Source: Gnomoniopsis sp. IMI 355080 (Eukaryota; Ascomycota; Sordariomycetes; Diaporthales; Gnomoniaceae). From it: DNA of 64,000 nt. The notes under the pieces were generated by a model, which was not told the origin of the DNA, ran no database searches, and worked only from the letters and a program-made list of their open reading frames with translations. The translations under genes were made by a program, and so were the position numbers. Shown piece after piece: positions 1 through 10,359 of this stretch. The DNA is taken from the NCBI GenBank assembly GCA_027946555.1, contig JAPEVC010000019.1, positions 174,354-238,353 of the forward strand. Direction: 5' to 3'. Numbering within the stretch: the stretch's first letter is position 1; every line of letters starts with the position of its first letter.

Positions 1-1728
1 GACAGATCTTCTTTGCTTCACGATGAAGTCGTCAATGAGGGGCAAGAGCCGCCTGAGGAACCGCTCGCCGCTGAAGACAACAACACCTTGCCTAAAGAGG
101 AGGTGGTCGATCAGGAGCAAGAATCGCCAGAAGAGTCTCTGCCAACTGACGACCTGCCCTCTCCCGAGTCTGATAAGAAAGTTGAGGATCATCTGAAAGA
201 AGCACTCGCCACGGGTGCCGCCGCCGCTGTTGGTGCCGCCGCTGTTGTCGCAGGTCACAATATCTCCAGCGACGATGAACAGGAGGCCCAGGTCTCCCAA
301 GAGCCTCTAGATTTGGTTGAGCCTGAGAGGCCTCAGACTGCCGACAGATTGACCGGTCCGGATGAAGCAGCCTCATTCTCTGAGCCTGGCAACGAAAATG
401 TGACTGCTCCATCTGAGTCGGAACCTGTCCCTCCCACTGTGGTCGAATCGAAGGTACCTGACGAGTCACAGCAAGACAATGGAGACTTCAAACCTCGTAA
501 CACTCGCCGTGACTCGTCTACCCAGACCGAAGAACTTTGGCGTCCGAAGACCCCTTTCTTGCGAAGTGTCACTCCAGCCATTGTGTTGCCGGATGCCACT
601 GATTCAGAAGCCAAGACCAACAGTCGTGCAAAACTGTCAAGGACAGACAGCAGGCGCAGCATACAACAGGCCGAGGAGCTCGTTGCAGCCGCCGTCATTA
701 TTCGCGCTGCAGCAGACACGCTGGGTGAGACCAGCACGCGCATGACAGACGCCGTCAAGGAATTGAAGCAACATGGAAAAACTGACGACGCCTTGAACGT
801 GGAGGATGGAGGGAGGGGTATCGGGGATGCCACGCGCAGTCTTCGTGATTCCTCTGCTAACAGGCTCACAGGCGTCGAAAGGTCTTTGAAGACAGATGAC
901 AAACCAGCGCGCTCACCCCGTCAGCACAGATCGAGCCATGGGTCCCGCTCCAGCCGGCCCAGCACGCGGGAGAGTGGTAGCAAGCGTCACTCTTCTCACA
1001 GACACCGACATGATGGTGAACGCGAGGTCGAGCAGGGCAGCCCTCAGACTCCCCCACGCACACGCGATACGGCTGACAGCGGTCACCGTTCCCGCAAAGA
1101 GCGTACGCCCCAAGAGCAAGCCGACCACGACAGGCGTAAGGAGGAACGCCGACTGGCCCGCGAGAAATCCAAGACCGACTCGCCTGCTGCGGAGTCCAAG
1201 GGCAAGGACGTTGAGGCCTCTCCCTCCATTGATCGTCGCAGCTCTCGCCGTCACAGTTCCTCACGCAAGGAGAATGTCCTATCCATTGCATCAACTGGGC
1301 GAACCGAGTCTACGGCGCCACCGCAAGCCAGCAAGAAATTCTTCGACAAGAACGGCATCTCTGGCGTCGAAAGCTTTGGCGGTCCGCTTACGACTGAGAC
1401 TTCCAAGGATGGCTCTCTCAAGCGTTCTGGCAGCAAGTCGGTGCGGCGCTCTTTGTCTCAAAGCCAGGCAAAGCTACAGAAAGCCCGCGTCGAGGAGTCT
1501 GTCAAGGCGAGCAAGGACAAGGTCGAAAAGGAGCGGCCTCGCGAAAGCAGGACCATGTCCAGTACGACTTCGAACGGAAACTCGTCCACGAAGGACCGCG
1601 ACGACAAGCACCGCAAGTCGAGAATGGAGAAGCGTGAGAAGGAGGACGCTGCCAATGGGCACAAAGACGAGAAGAGGGAGAAGAAGTCTGGAGGCTTGAA
1701 GGGTATGTTCAAGAAGCTTTTTGGTTGA
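1..1728 (+). CDS. 3' end of a large charged, Ser/Arg/Lys-rich protein (partial)
   Basis: The reading frame is open from the first base of the window to a stop at 1728, with no ATG that is clearly the start, so this is the C-terminal end (about 575 residues) of a longer protein. Visible features are an acidic Glu/Pro-rich N-terminal stretch, a short Ala/Gly/Val-rich segment (ATGAAAAVGAAAVVAG), and long Ser/Arg/Lys/Glu/Asp-rich low-complexity sequence. It ends in a Lys-rich tail, GGLKGMFKKLFG. No enzymatic domain is seen. The style recalls very large fungal proteins annotated as 'involucrin repeat' proteins, which carry similar Ala/Gly blocks and basic tails, but that is resemblance only. The strong compositional bias explains the many long antisense ORFs over it. 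Confidence 0.75.
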   Translation, partial: DRSSLLHDEVVNEGQEPPEEPLAAEDNNTLPKEEVVDQEQESPEESLPTDDLPSPESDKKVEDHLKEALATGAAAAVGAAAVVAGHNISSDDEQEAQVSQEPLDLVEPERPQTADRLTGPDEAASFSEPGNENVTAPSESEPVPPTVVESKVPDESQQDNGDFKPRNTRRDSSTQTEELWRPKTPFLRSVTPAIVLPDATDSEAKTNSRAKLSRTDSRRSIQQAEELVAAAVIIRAAADTLGETSTRMTDAVKELKQHGKTDDALNVEDGGRGIGDATRSLRDSSANRLTGVERSLKTDDKPARSPRQHRSSHGSRSSRPSTRESGSKRHSSHRHRHDGEREVEQGSPQTPPRTRDTADSGHRSRKERTPQEQADHDRRKEERRLAREKSKTDSPAAESKGKDVEASPSIDRRSSRRHSSSRKENVLSIASTGRTESTAPPQASKKFFDKNGISGVESFGGPLTTETSKDGSLKRSGSKSVRRSLSQSQAKLQKARVEESVKASKDKVEKERPRESRTMSSTTSNGNSSTKDRDDKHRKSRMEKREKEDAANGHKDEKREKKSGGLKGMFKKLFG

Positions 1729-2548
1729 AGGGCTCGAACTGCGAGCGTTTCTGGATGAGGTCAAGGTGGACCGGTCTAATGGAGGAGGCGATGCATTGGG
1801 CTTGATCGAGAGTCTCTGGGGATTTAATTCTTGTTTTTTAATATCTCTTCATGACGGAGGGTCACTGTCAAGCCACTACGTACTACAGTGCACGGGCAAT
1901 AATGGTGGCTTTGTATGACTTGAACAGGACGCACCCGCGGGACGAACAAAAAAGGTGGAGAGTCTGGGAAAGGATGGCGGATGGGCAGAAGGAGATTGAG
2001 CTCCAGCAGTGGTTTTAGGTACTTTTACGAATTTTACTGACATCGCATTACTTGAATCTACTGTTTGCCTTGCTGATAGCGTGGCCGACTCCGTGTAGCG
2101 TTGCTTGCCTTGCGTACCTAGGTAGTCACCTCACACCAGAATCATCATGCGTTGAGCAATGCGAGACAGGTTCATTGGTAGACAGTGGAACACGTTGAGG
2201 TTAGGATTCGTTTGCGCCTGTATGTGCACAGCCTTAGCGGAGCCATGCGTTATGACTGATCAATCCCAAGGTAACTAACTCCAGGGTAAGTAACTCTACA
2301 ATGGAGTCGAGTTGACCAAGAGAACAACCCCCCCCCTCCCCAACCAAAAGAAGAGGAAGCCAAAAAAAGAAAAAAGATCCTCGTGGCCTCTGTACTCATA
2401 GTGCGCCGCTCTCAATTCTTTTGTGCGTCTTTTAGGGCAAGGACAGTGACTTCTGCATTTTACTTGAAGACCAATTCAAACCCACATAATGTTGTCAGCT
2501 TCCTCTTTAAGATGGATTCGATATACCACCCTGATCATACCTAGGTAG
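1729..2548. other. Intergenic, no gene seen
   Basis: This is the 3' flank of the upstream gene and the 3' flank of the convergent beta-lactamase relic. It contains a C-run and A-rich stretch near 2328-2377 and two TACCTAGGTA-type palindromes (about 2115 and 2538). No supportable ORF or RNA gene. Confidence 0.6.
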
Positions 2549-4335
2549 TTATCTGCCTTCTTTGACTAGTTTGATTCGCAAGGCCTTGTGCATGACTGCC
2601 GTAGCCCGCTTATCATCCGCGACATCCAAAACAAACCGCTTCACAGCATTTCCCCCATACGCTGGCGAGTCTACCAATATCCAGTCTGCATCTGCAAAGC
2701 CCGGCGCAGAAGCAAGACGTCCGCTCTGCGCATCTGCATTTGGGGCGTCATTGGCGTTGACCATCCAATATGCCCTTTTTCTGCCCGTCGCATCCTCGAT
2801 TGAGGGTACGAGACGGTACGGTAGGGGTCCGAGTAGCCCACTCTGCAGCACATCTGTCCCGTTGCTAATCCACGATTTGATATGCAGACCAGGAGCTGCA
2901 CCGGCGCTGTTGTTGTAAACCAGTGAAATGGAGGAGTTGACAGGTCCCGCCGAGGTGTAGACACCACCGAGGTTGCACTCAGCTTCGGCAGCGGCTTGAT
3001 CTTCCAGTGCTGGCAGGATTGTATGTATGACGAGATCAGCAATCTCCAATATGGTCCTAGAACGTGTCTGTGAAGTGCTGGAAGCTAGGATATTAAATCC
3101 GGCCTGATAATCTGGTATCAGCACCAAAAACCCAGAATAGTCGCCCGAGTCACCAAGCTTAGTGTAAAGATCGGTGACCTTCTTAGTCGCTGGATGAGTG
3201 TACCTCATGATCTCCCAGGGCCGTCCCACAGAGTACTGTAGGTGCGCCGTGTGCGAGAAGGGCTTCAACCAGCGGCGCGTATTCTCGGGCGATAACAGCG
3301 TTGAGTTCAGTACGCCACGGCCAAAGAGAGCTAGGTCGTTGATCGTGGACAAGAGGCCTCCAGTTGAAACCAAGACTCCAGCGTCAATGGCGAAGCTCGA
3401 TGCTGAATTGCTTGGAATGATACAATGGTCCCACGCAGACTGCGGTGGTGTAGTTGAGTTGGACGAGTTCATACCGAGTGGTTCAAAGATATCAAAGCGG
3501 TATATGTCATCCATGGACTTGCCAGTTACTCCTGCGATCGCTAGGCCTAGCATAGCAAATCCAGCGTCGGAATATGCTGGTGAAGTCCAAGGACGAGAGA
3601 CGGGCGTCGAGACCTCGACACCCTCGACCCAAGGATCTGGAGGACATGTCGTACCGTTGACCAAAAATCGGAAGCACGGGGGGTACTCCAGCGTGTCGTT
3701 GTCGGCAATGGGGGGAACCCAAGGTCTATGAGCTCTTCCACACCTTCCAGGCCATCGGCTGCCACATACGCGTAGGTGAGTTCCCCGGGGACAACAAATC
3801 CATCACGCGGCACACCAGCGATCTGCGCGGCAAGCGCACTGGGAGTAATCTTATCCCATTCAACTGCAACTACCGGACTGCTGTCGTTTGATGACTCTTT
3901 TGCGAATTGGTCCAATGTGGGTATGAGCTCGATAAGAGGTCGCTCCCAGTCTGTGAGCTTCAGCTCGAGCAGCCCTGCTAGGACGGTGAAGACTTTGGTA
4001 ACGCTGGCGATGCGATAGATGCTATTAGCATCGACACTCCTGGTCCCGTATGTGGAGTTCGCTATTTCTGGCGAAGTGTGGTGAAATTGAAGGGTTGTGG
4101 CATCGTCATCGTACAGGGAGAATAGGCCCAAGGAGAATGTTATATTGTTCCAAGAGTCACCCGAGTCGATGTCGTTAACGCGTTCCTGGAGAGCAGAAGT
4201 GGTATGCCTCCAACTTGATGCCACTAAACTGTCATTGCTACTCAGATCAAGTGGTGCTGCATAACTTGGTCCAAGAAAATCAGCCTAGACTGTCGTGGAG
4301 CAGAAAGAGACAAGATAAGGTATGAGAATATTCAT
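2549..4335 (-). pseudogene. Beta-lactamase-like (LACTB/class C-type serine hydrolase) relic, secreted
   Basis: The product would be about 595 residues, resembling fungal secreted beta-lactamase/transpeptidase-like proteins. The ATG at 4335 opens a signal-peptide-like segment (MNILIPYLVSFCSTTV) that runs straight into an in-frame TAG at 4287-4285. The rest of the domain follows in the same frame: the active-site SxxK is present as SVTK in RIASVTKVFT, and the Tyr motif is YSD (usually YSN) in SPAYSDAGFAMLG. Between them the frame changes by one base at or near the C6 run (G6 on the + strand, 3710-3715). Upstream LGFPP and downstream DNDTLEYPPC are in different frames. No intron explains either break. 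CAG-to-TAG is a C-to-T change in a CpA context, the RIP type. Either a pseudogene with two lesions or one mutation plus a homopolymer sequencing error. Family call is firm; substrate unknown. Confidence 0.8.
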
Positions 4336-5029
4336 GGTGGATTTCAAGACCAACCTAGCGTGGACGATTTTGGGAACACCTGAGGCGGATATCGCATTGG
4401 GTGTCACTGCCTTTACGACAATCGCAGCAGGGCCGCTCGTGATTTATAGACGCTGGCAGTTCGCTGTACCAAAGCAACAAAGCAGCTGAAAATGCCGTCG
4501 AGGTGCGGTTCACGGCTCCGTCGGCTCATTCAAGTTCGCCTAAGTGGCGCCCAAAGGAATCAATCCCATGTCACCTCTTTGAAAACGATAATTGCTTCTC
4601 TAAGGTAGAATGTACGCGGCCAGAGAGAGGCTCATCGCCAGAGTTGCACTAACCTAACGCGGTTCATTGTACCGCTCGGTGCACTGGCGGAGTCCACTTG
4701 CTGACTTCCAAGGTTGTACTGTATGACCTCAGCTTACTCCCCCCAGGTTGTACAAAACTATCCGTGACAAGTCAGACCTAGCTAATCCGATTCTGGTCCG
4801 ATGCGCCGCTCAGCTGAGAGATGGGCGAGCCGGGATGTCCTTCTAATTTATAATGTCTTTCTGATTTATACCCATCATGATTAAGTTAATAGCTCTAAAG
4901 CTCCATGACCGCCATATCTGGACAAGTCTGTGCATGACTTTTTCAATAAGACACTGACAGATCGACCCTAGACAATCTGCTCTCAACACCATAAATACTT
5001 CCTAATCAAGCAAAACGTGCCGCTCCGTC
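4336..5029. promoter_or_regulatory. Divergent intergenic region between beta-lactamase relic and Zn2Cys6 gene
   Basis: This 694-bp region separates two divergent starts and so should hold both promoters. I see no ORF and no recognisable binding site I would defend. Confidence 0.4.
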
Positions 5030-6654
5030 ATGCCCGGCGTACCGTCTTATAGGGGGTGCGAAGCGTGCCGAAAGCAAAAGAAGAAGGTAGGTACACCACT
5101 CAGGAACCGTCAGTCTCCATGAGACTTCGAGCCTAACAATTGGTACCTACACATCCCCTTCATAAGGGTCAGTAATTAACACGTGGATCTCAGTGTGATC
5201 AAAACAAACCAGCTTGTTCGAGATGTACCCGTTTGCAGATCCCCTGTGTCGGGTGTGGTCAACAACGATATAGGTTCAAGAACCAAACGTTGAGCTCAAG
5301 GTCGTGTAGGCCTTCCCAAACGATTACGTTTCAATCTCTTGCTTCACGGCCAGTACCATTTACCCTTACCAATTCAACGACAAGGGTAGCGGGTGGCCTA
5401 GTCTCGGCCCTAGGGGTGACGGATATTCGCTATGAGCTGAGCATCTATGGCGATTTCCTGCAAGATCTTCCACGGAGGTTGGGCAGAAATTCCGCCCTTG
5501 ATTCGTCCGTCGCCGCGTTGACAACCTCTTTCGAGGCATTTCGTACACGCAACCAGCCTCCAGAGGTGTTCAGCAAGTACGCCAAGGCGTTGAATTCTCT
5601 GAGGCTCTGCCTTGATGATCCGGTCGAAGCACAATCTCCTGAAACACTCTGTGCAATCTGGATGGTGGTGATTTGCCAGGTATGCTGAGATGCACTTTTT
5701 TCAGGCGATGTGATTTATCGATTCATGTCATCTAGCTGACCGCGTGTGTAATCTAGGGTTGGATTGGGAGTCAGAGCGATAACTGCGTTAGCCATGGAGA
5801 AGCTATGTCACATCTCTTGAGTGCTACCTTGTCGCGAAATTGGACAGGCACTTTTGAAATGGAGCTAGCCCGGACGCTGAGTGTCATTGTTGTACGTTGA
5901 GACCAGCTAAGCAAGGCCTGAGTAGAGAGGTAGGCTGACACTTTGACGTTTGACACAGATCTTGGAAAGCTTTTACAACCACCGGATCGTCTTGGATCCC
6001 CGACTATGGGATGCGATTCAAAACAAGGGATCACCGAGACCGCATGCTGTTCGATATCGTGCAAACAACTTGGAACTTTGCCAACTGGCAAGAACTGCGG
6101 AGTTGTTCAGGGACCCCCAGATGCAATTTGACGAAGTCCAGTCCAGATATCAGTCCATACGAAGTGATTGCAACGAAATGGACTCAATCCTCTCGAAGAC
6201 CCCGATGACTCGAGCTGCGGAAGGCATCCTCATCACCACCCTGGACCCCATGGCCAAACGATTGCATGTGCGTCAACAAACGGGTCACGGGATCCTTATC
6301 ATGATCGCACTTGCGCTCAACGCCATCTTGCAAACATACAAGCCACCTGACAGCGACTTGGTAATGTTAGCTTTCGAAGCAGACAGGCTCATAGACCAGG
6401 CAATCAATCTGGCAGAACAGGCCATGCAGTATAGGCCTCTGGCGGCAAGTGCCACGCCCATGTGTCTCATAGTTGCTTGGGCGGTGACGGATGATGCCTT
6501 GAAGCAAGAACGTTTGCAGGGGCTATTGGACGAGTATCAGCGGGACTTTGCATCGGTGAGTTGGCGAGACCAGGCTATCACAATGAGGACAAGATTGAGA
6601 GGTCTGCCTCGCGGTATTGAAAATGCGGACCCTATATCGATTGTCATCACATGA
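5030..6654 (+). CDS. Zn2Cys6 (C6 zinc cluster) transcription factor, 457 aa
   Basis: Four exons join in phase: 5030-5086, 5194-5679, 5757-5891 and 5959-6654. Exon 1 supplies CEACRKQKKK and exon 2 the rest of the cluster (CDQNKPACSRCTRLQIPC), giving the classic C-x2-C-x6-C...C-x2-C-x6-C DNA-binding motif at residues 10-37. All introns have GT-AG ends (gtaggt, gtatgc, gtacgt donors). The C-terminal 230 residues are helical and resemble the fungal-specific transcription factor region of short C6 proteins (Fungal_trans_2 type); that assignment is from memory. The start was chosen because it is the only ATG giving the first two Cys. It lies between the beta-lactamase relic and the xylanase; its targets cannot be read from sequence. 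Confidence 0.85.
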
Positions 6655-7615
6655 GAAGATAGAGAACTGGGTTCTAGATATGGTACCGAAAGGGTTGCCT
6701 CCGGAGAAGAGACGTTGTTTCAAGGTTACCAGAAAATAGCAACATGCTTGAGAGCATTCAAAGTTTTCGTAAACAGACACATGGTCAAACACTTCGGAGT
6801 GAAAGAATGCCGTGATCTTCAAGTCTCCGAAGTATCGTCATTCAGCAATTACAACCAACCTTGGAAGGCATCTGAACGCGGCGACTGCTGAAGCATGTTT
6901 ATGGGTCCAGGGTCTCTTCCCAATGGTTTAATGTTCCAATTCGCCTGCTTGATACTTGAACATGGGAGTTTACCATGTCAACATTGTTTTTGGGCTGTTG
7001 ATGCTCATGCTCTACTATGGTATTGCTCATACAGGATGCCGCTGATGGTTGTCAGCTTGCATGCAGGTGCCTCCACTCGTGGCGGACAAAGCCATGACAG
7101 AAAAATCTTGGAATCCTTGGAAATTACTGCTATATAATGCTACTTGTGCTTCTGTGTAGCATTGGGAATTCAACAATAGTCACAATGCAGGGAAGACACC
7201 GAAGTGGTGCCAACCTACCATAGACATCCATTTAGCCTGAAGCTGGGCTATTTCCGCCCACTTTATATAGTGGCCCGAACTGCCTGCTTTGGCCACTATT
7301 CTGAGAGAATTGACTCGTGATAGGATCATGCTCTGAGGGTACCAAGAGCTGCTCTAAGCTAATCCAAAACGGACACGGAAGTACGCGACCAACATGGCCG
7401 GCCAAGACATGAAAATTGCACGATTGCAAGTGACAGCGGAATAGCTATTTCAAATCTTCGGTCAGAGGGAAATGTACCCAGCTAGTACGATACGTTCAAA
7501 TTGAGATAATACATATAGCATCTACTCTAATGGAGACAAAAGCCAAGGCGCCAGAAAAGCTTCTGTTCATCAATTTCCATTTCCATCATCGCGCGTATAC
7601 AGTGCTCTCTGCACG
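6655..7615. promoter_or_regulatory. Upstream region of the GH10 xylanase
   Basis: 961 bp without a supportable gene. A TATA-like tract (CTATATAATG) lies near 7131-7140 and another AT stretch near 7509-7516. It contains the GGCTAA/GGCTAT pair listed separately. Confidence 0.4.
7232..7251. promoter_or_regulatory. Possible XlnR/Xyr1-type binding sites
   Basis: TTAGCC at 7232-7237 (GGCTAA on the minus strand) and GGCTAT at 7246-7251 lie about 370 bp upstream of the xylanase start. Together they form a pair like the GGCTAR/GGCWWW sites bound by the xylanase regulator XlnR/Xyr1. Such hexamers are common by chance, so this is suggestive only. Confidence 0.3.
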
Positions 7616-9145
7616 ATGGTCTCAGTCCTCTTGGCGATTTTGCTGGCAGCGGCTAATCCAGCCGCTGCCCAGTTGAATAGCCTTGCCAAAGGTGCTGGCT
7701 TGCTGTACTTTGGCACGGCAGTCGATAATCCCAGCTTGAGCAACTCGGCATACACGGCCATTGCGTTCAACTCCAGCGAATTCGGCCAAATCACCCCAGC
7801 GAATGGTCAGAAATGGGATTCTGTTGAGCCTTCCCAGAACACGTTCAATTATGCGAATGGAGATGCCATTACCACAAAAGCCCAAGCGGCTGGCCAAATT
7901 CTCCGATGTCATAACCTGGTTTGGTACAATCAACTTCCAAGTTGGGGTAAGTAATAAACACCTCATCCACACATCTGCTAGTTCCAGGTTGCTTGGAATT
8001 CGACCTGACTTGTCGTTTTTTAGTCTCCGGCGGCTCGTGGACAACTTCGACGTTGCAGAGCGTCATAACCACCCATATCACCAACGAAGTTACCCACTAT
8101 AAGGGCAAATGCTATGCTTGGGACGTAGTGAACGAGGCGCTCGATGATTCTGGAAACTATCGGACCGATGTCTTTTACAACATTCTCGGCACAAGCTACA
8201 TTCCATTCGCCTTCAATGCCGCCGCAGCGGCCGATCCCAGTGCCAAGCTGTATTACAACGACTACAATATCGAGTATGCTGGGGCAAAACTCACAGCCGC
8301 TATCAACATTGTGAAAGGCATCCAGTCTGCTGGAGTCAAGATAGACGGCGTGGGCTTACAAGGCCACTTTATCGTTGGATCTACCCCTTCCAAGGCTTCA
8401 CTTATCAGCGCCCTCCAATCATTCACCGCTTTGGGAGTTGAAGTGGCCTATACGGAATTGGACGTGCGTCAGTCCAGTGTTCCAGCTAGTGCGTCTGCTC
8501 AGCAGCAACAGGCCACGGATTATGTGACTGTCGTCAGTGCGTGTCTCTCGGTGAAGGATTGTGTAGGAGTTACCGTCTGGGACTTTGATGACCAGGTACG
8601 TGAGCAAGCCATTAAATGACTAAATACTGTGATATACAGTGAATTCTTTATGGACGTCAAACTAAGGTATACTTTATGATTTCAACTAGTACTCTTGGGT
8701 GCCGTCAACCTTCTCTGGGTCTGGTGAAGCCGACTTGTGGTCCTCGAACCTGGTGAAGAAGCCAGCGTATACCAGTATCGCAAGCTTCTTGAAGAGCGCG
8801 GCCACAGCTCCTGGAGCGACTGCAACCTCTAGCCTAACTACTGGTGAGTACTTTATGCATATGCTATCACTAATCTAGATATCCTGACTTTGCTTTAGCT
8901 GCTTCCACCATAACAACTTCGGTCACGACTGCGCCGTCCATTACTTCCGCGCCTGCTACGACTGCAGCGGTGGGCACAATTGGTCACTGGAATCAGGTGA
9001 GACAGCAGACTGATACACTTTCACGCGAACTACTTCGGTGTGCTGACGTTCACAGTGTGGTGGACAAGGCTTCGCTAGTGCCGGAGCTTGTGCCTCGCCT
9101 TACACATGCTCGACCATCAACACCTACTACGCGCAATGCCTGTAA
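7616..9145 (+). CDS. Secreted endo-1,4-beta-xylanase, GH10 catalytic domain plus C-terminal CBM1, 414 aa
   Basis: Hydrolyses internal beta-1,4 bonds of xylan outside the cell. Five exons join in phase: 7616-7946, 8024-8595, 8690-8843, 8899-8996 and 9056-9145. A signal peptide (residues 1-18, ending NPAAAQ) leads into the GH10 barrel with the expected landmarks: RCHNLVWYNQLPSW, the acid/base Glu in WDVVNEAL, the nucleophile Glu in AYTELDVR, and VTVWDFDDQYSW. A Ser/Thr/Ala linker (about residues 325-380) joins a 33-residue cellulose-binding CBM1 beginning HWNQCGGQGFASAG with four Cys, ending at the stop. Domain order and length are normal for fungal GH10-CBM1 enzymes. The upstream GGCTAA-type sites fit xylan-inducible control. 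Confidence 0.96.
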
Positions 9146-9277
9146 TTGATCTGGTGAGACACGTTAGTGAAAAGCTCCTGTGGTTTATTGGAAGTCACAA
9201 ATCCTACAGTGATAGATTTTTGGTCGTTCGTTCATATTTGAAGACCGCGATTTTGTCCATCATATAATTACATAGGC

Positions 9278-10359
9278 TCAAATGACTTTCGCATTGCAAT
9301 CCTTGTAATTGCCCAGCTTGAACAGCCCCTTTGCATTTTCCCTGCCAATTTTGGCTTTATCCGAGATGCTCAGCTCCGTGTTGTCGAACCATGTACACGC
9401 CGGCTCAAATTTCTCAAAGGGATAATCAACTGAGAACAAAATTCGGTCCGAGCTGATCTCATTCATACAAAAGTTGAGTGTGGGGGATGAGAAGTGACCG
9501 CTCGTAGTGATCCAGATATTCTCGTTGAAATACTCCCTGATCGTCTTCTTGCAGTCCAGACCAAGTGGCTTCTTGACATCCTCGAACCAGTGATTAATAC
9601 GCCAGAGATCGAAGGGAATGTGCTCGCCCAAGTGGCCCAGGATGATTTGCAATTTCGGGTGACGGTCGAATACGCCATTAGTCACCATGCCGAGAATATG
9701 AAGGGAGACACCTTGTGCGAAGGAGAGAGGCGGGCCCACGAGCCATTGGCGGTCTTTCCACAATTTCTCAAAGACAGTGCCCGTTGGGTTGCGGGGGTGT
9801 AGATAGAAAGGGACGTCAAGATCCGTGCAGGTTTGCCAGAACACATCCCATTCGGGCTTGTCGTAGAAGATAAGATCGTCTCCATCAGGTCCTGAGCGCT
9901 GGGTATCGTTGACTAGTGCACCCTTGAAGCCGTACTTGGTGACGCAGCGACGTAGTTCAGCCGCTGCCTCTTTTGGGTCATGCATAGAGAGAGTGCTGTC
10001 GTATTTGTGTCAATAGAGAGCCAGCCGATTTGGCACATTCAAAAGAATTGTACTCACGCGAAAGCACCCAGGCGATCCTCATGACCTTTGATGCTGCCCG
10101 CCACATAATCGTTGATTTCCACAGCAAGGGCTTGCGCCTCCTTGGGGTCACTGATGTCTTGGACACCGGGTGCTGTGTAGGAGAGAATGGTGTAGCCTAC
10201 TCCATACTTGTCGGCATGTTTGATTCGAATATCTGTCAGATCCATAATCTCCTGGAGATGTTGATCTGGCGCCGGGCTGAAGAGGCCGGCCCACCACCGG
10301 GCCTTTTCCGAGAAGCGGGGGAGGTCGAAAGCCTCCTCGAGGATAACCTTGCCGAGCAT
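9278..10359 (-). CDS. 2,3-dihydroxybenzoate decarboxylase-type amidohydrolase, 339 aa
   Basis: Non-oxidative decarboxylase of the amidohydrolase-2 family. Its closest remembered relatives are the Aspergillus 2,3-dihydroxybenzoate (2,3-DHBA) decarboxylases, which turn 2,3-DHBA into catechol. Related members act on salicylate or gamma-resorcylate. Exon 1 is 10359-10058 and exon 2 9995-9278, with the intron at 9996-10057; phases match. Landmarks: N-terminal MLGKVILEEAF (metal-ligand Glu8, with Ala in place of the second His as in fungal 2,3-DHBA decarboxylases), PFYLHPRNPTG (ligand His), ILGHLGEHIPFDLWR, ITTSGHFSSPTLNFC and LFSVDYPFE (ligand Asp). Length is standard. Its product, catechol, is the substrate of the dioxygenase at 14719-15746. 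Substrate preference within the subfamily is inferred. Confidence 0.93.
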
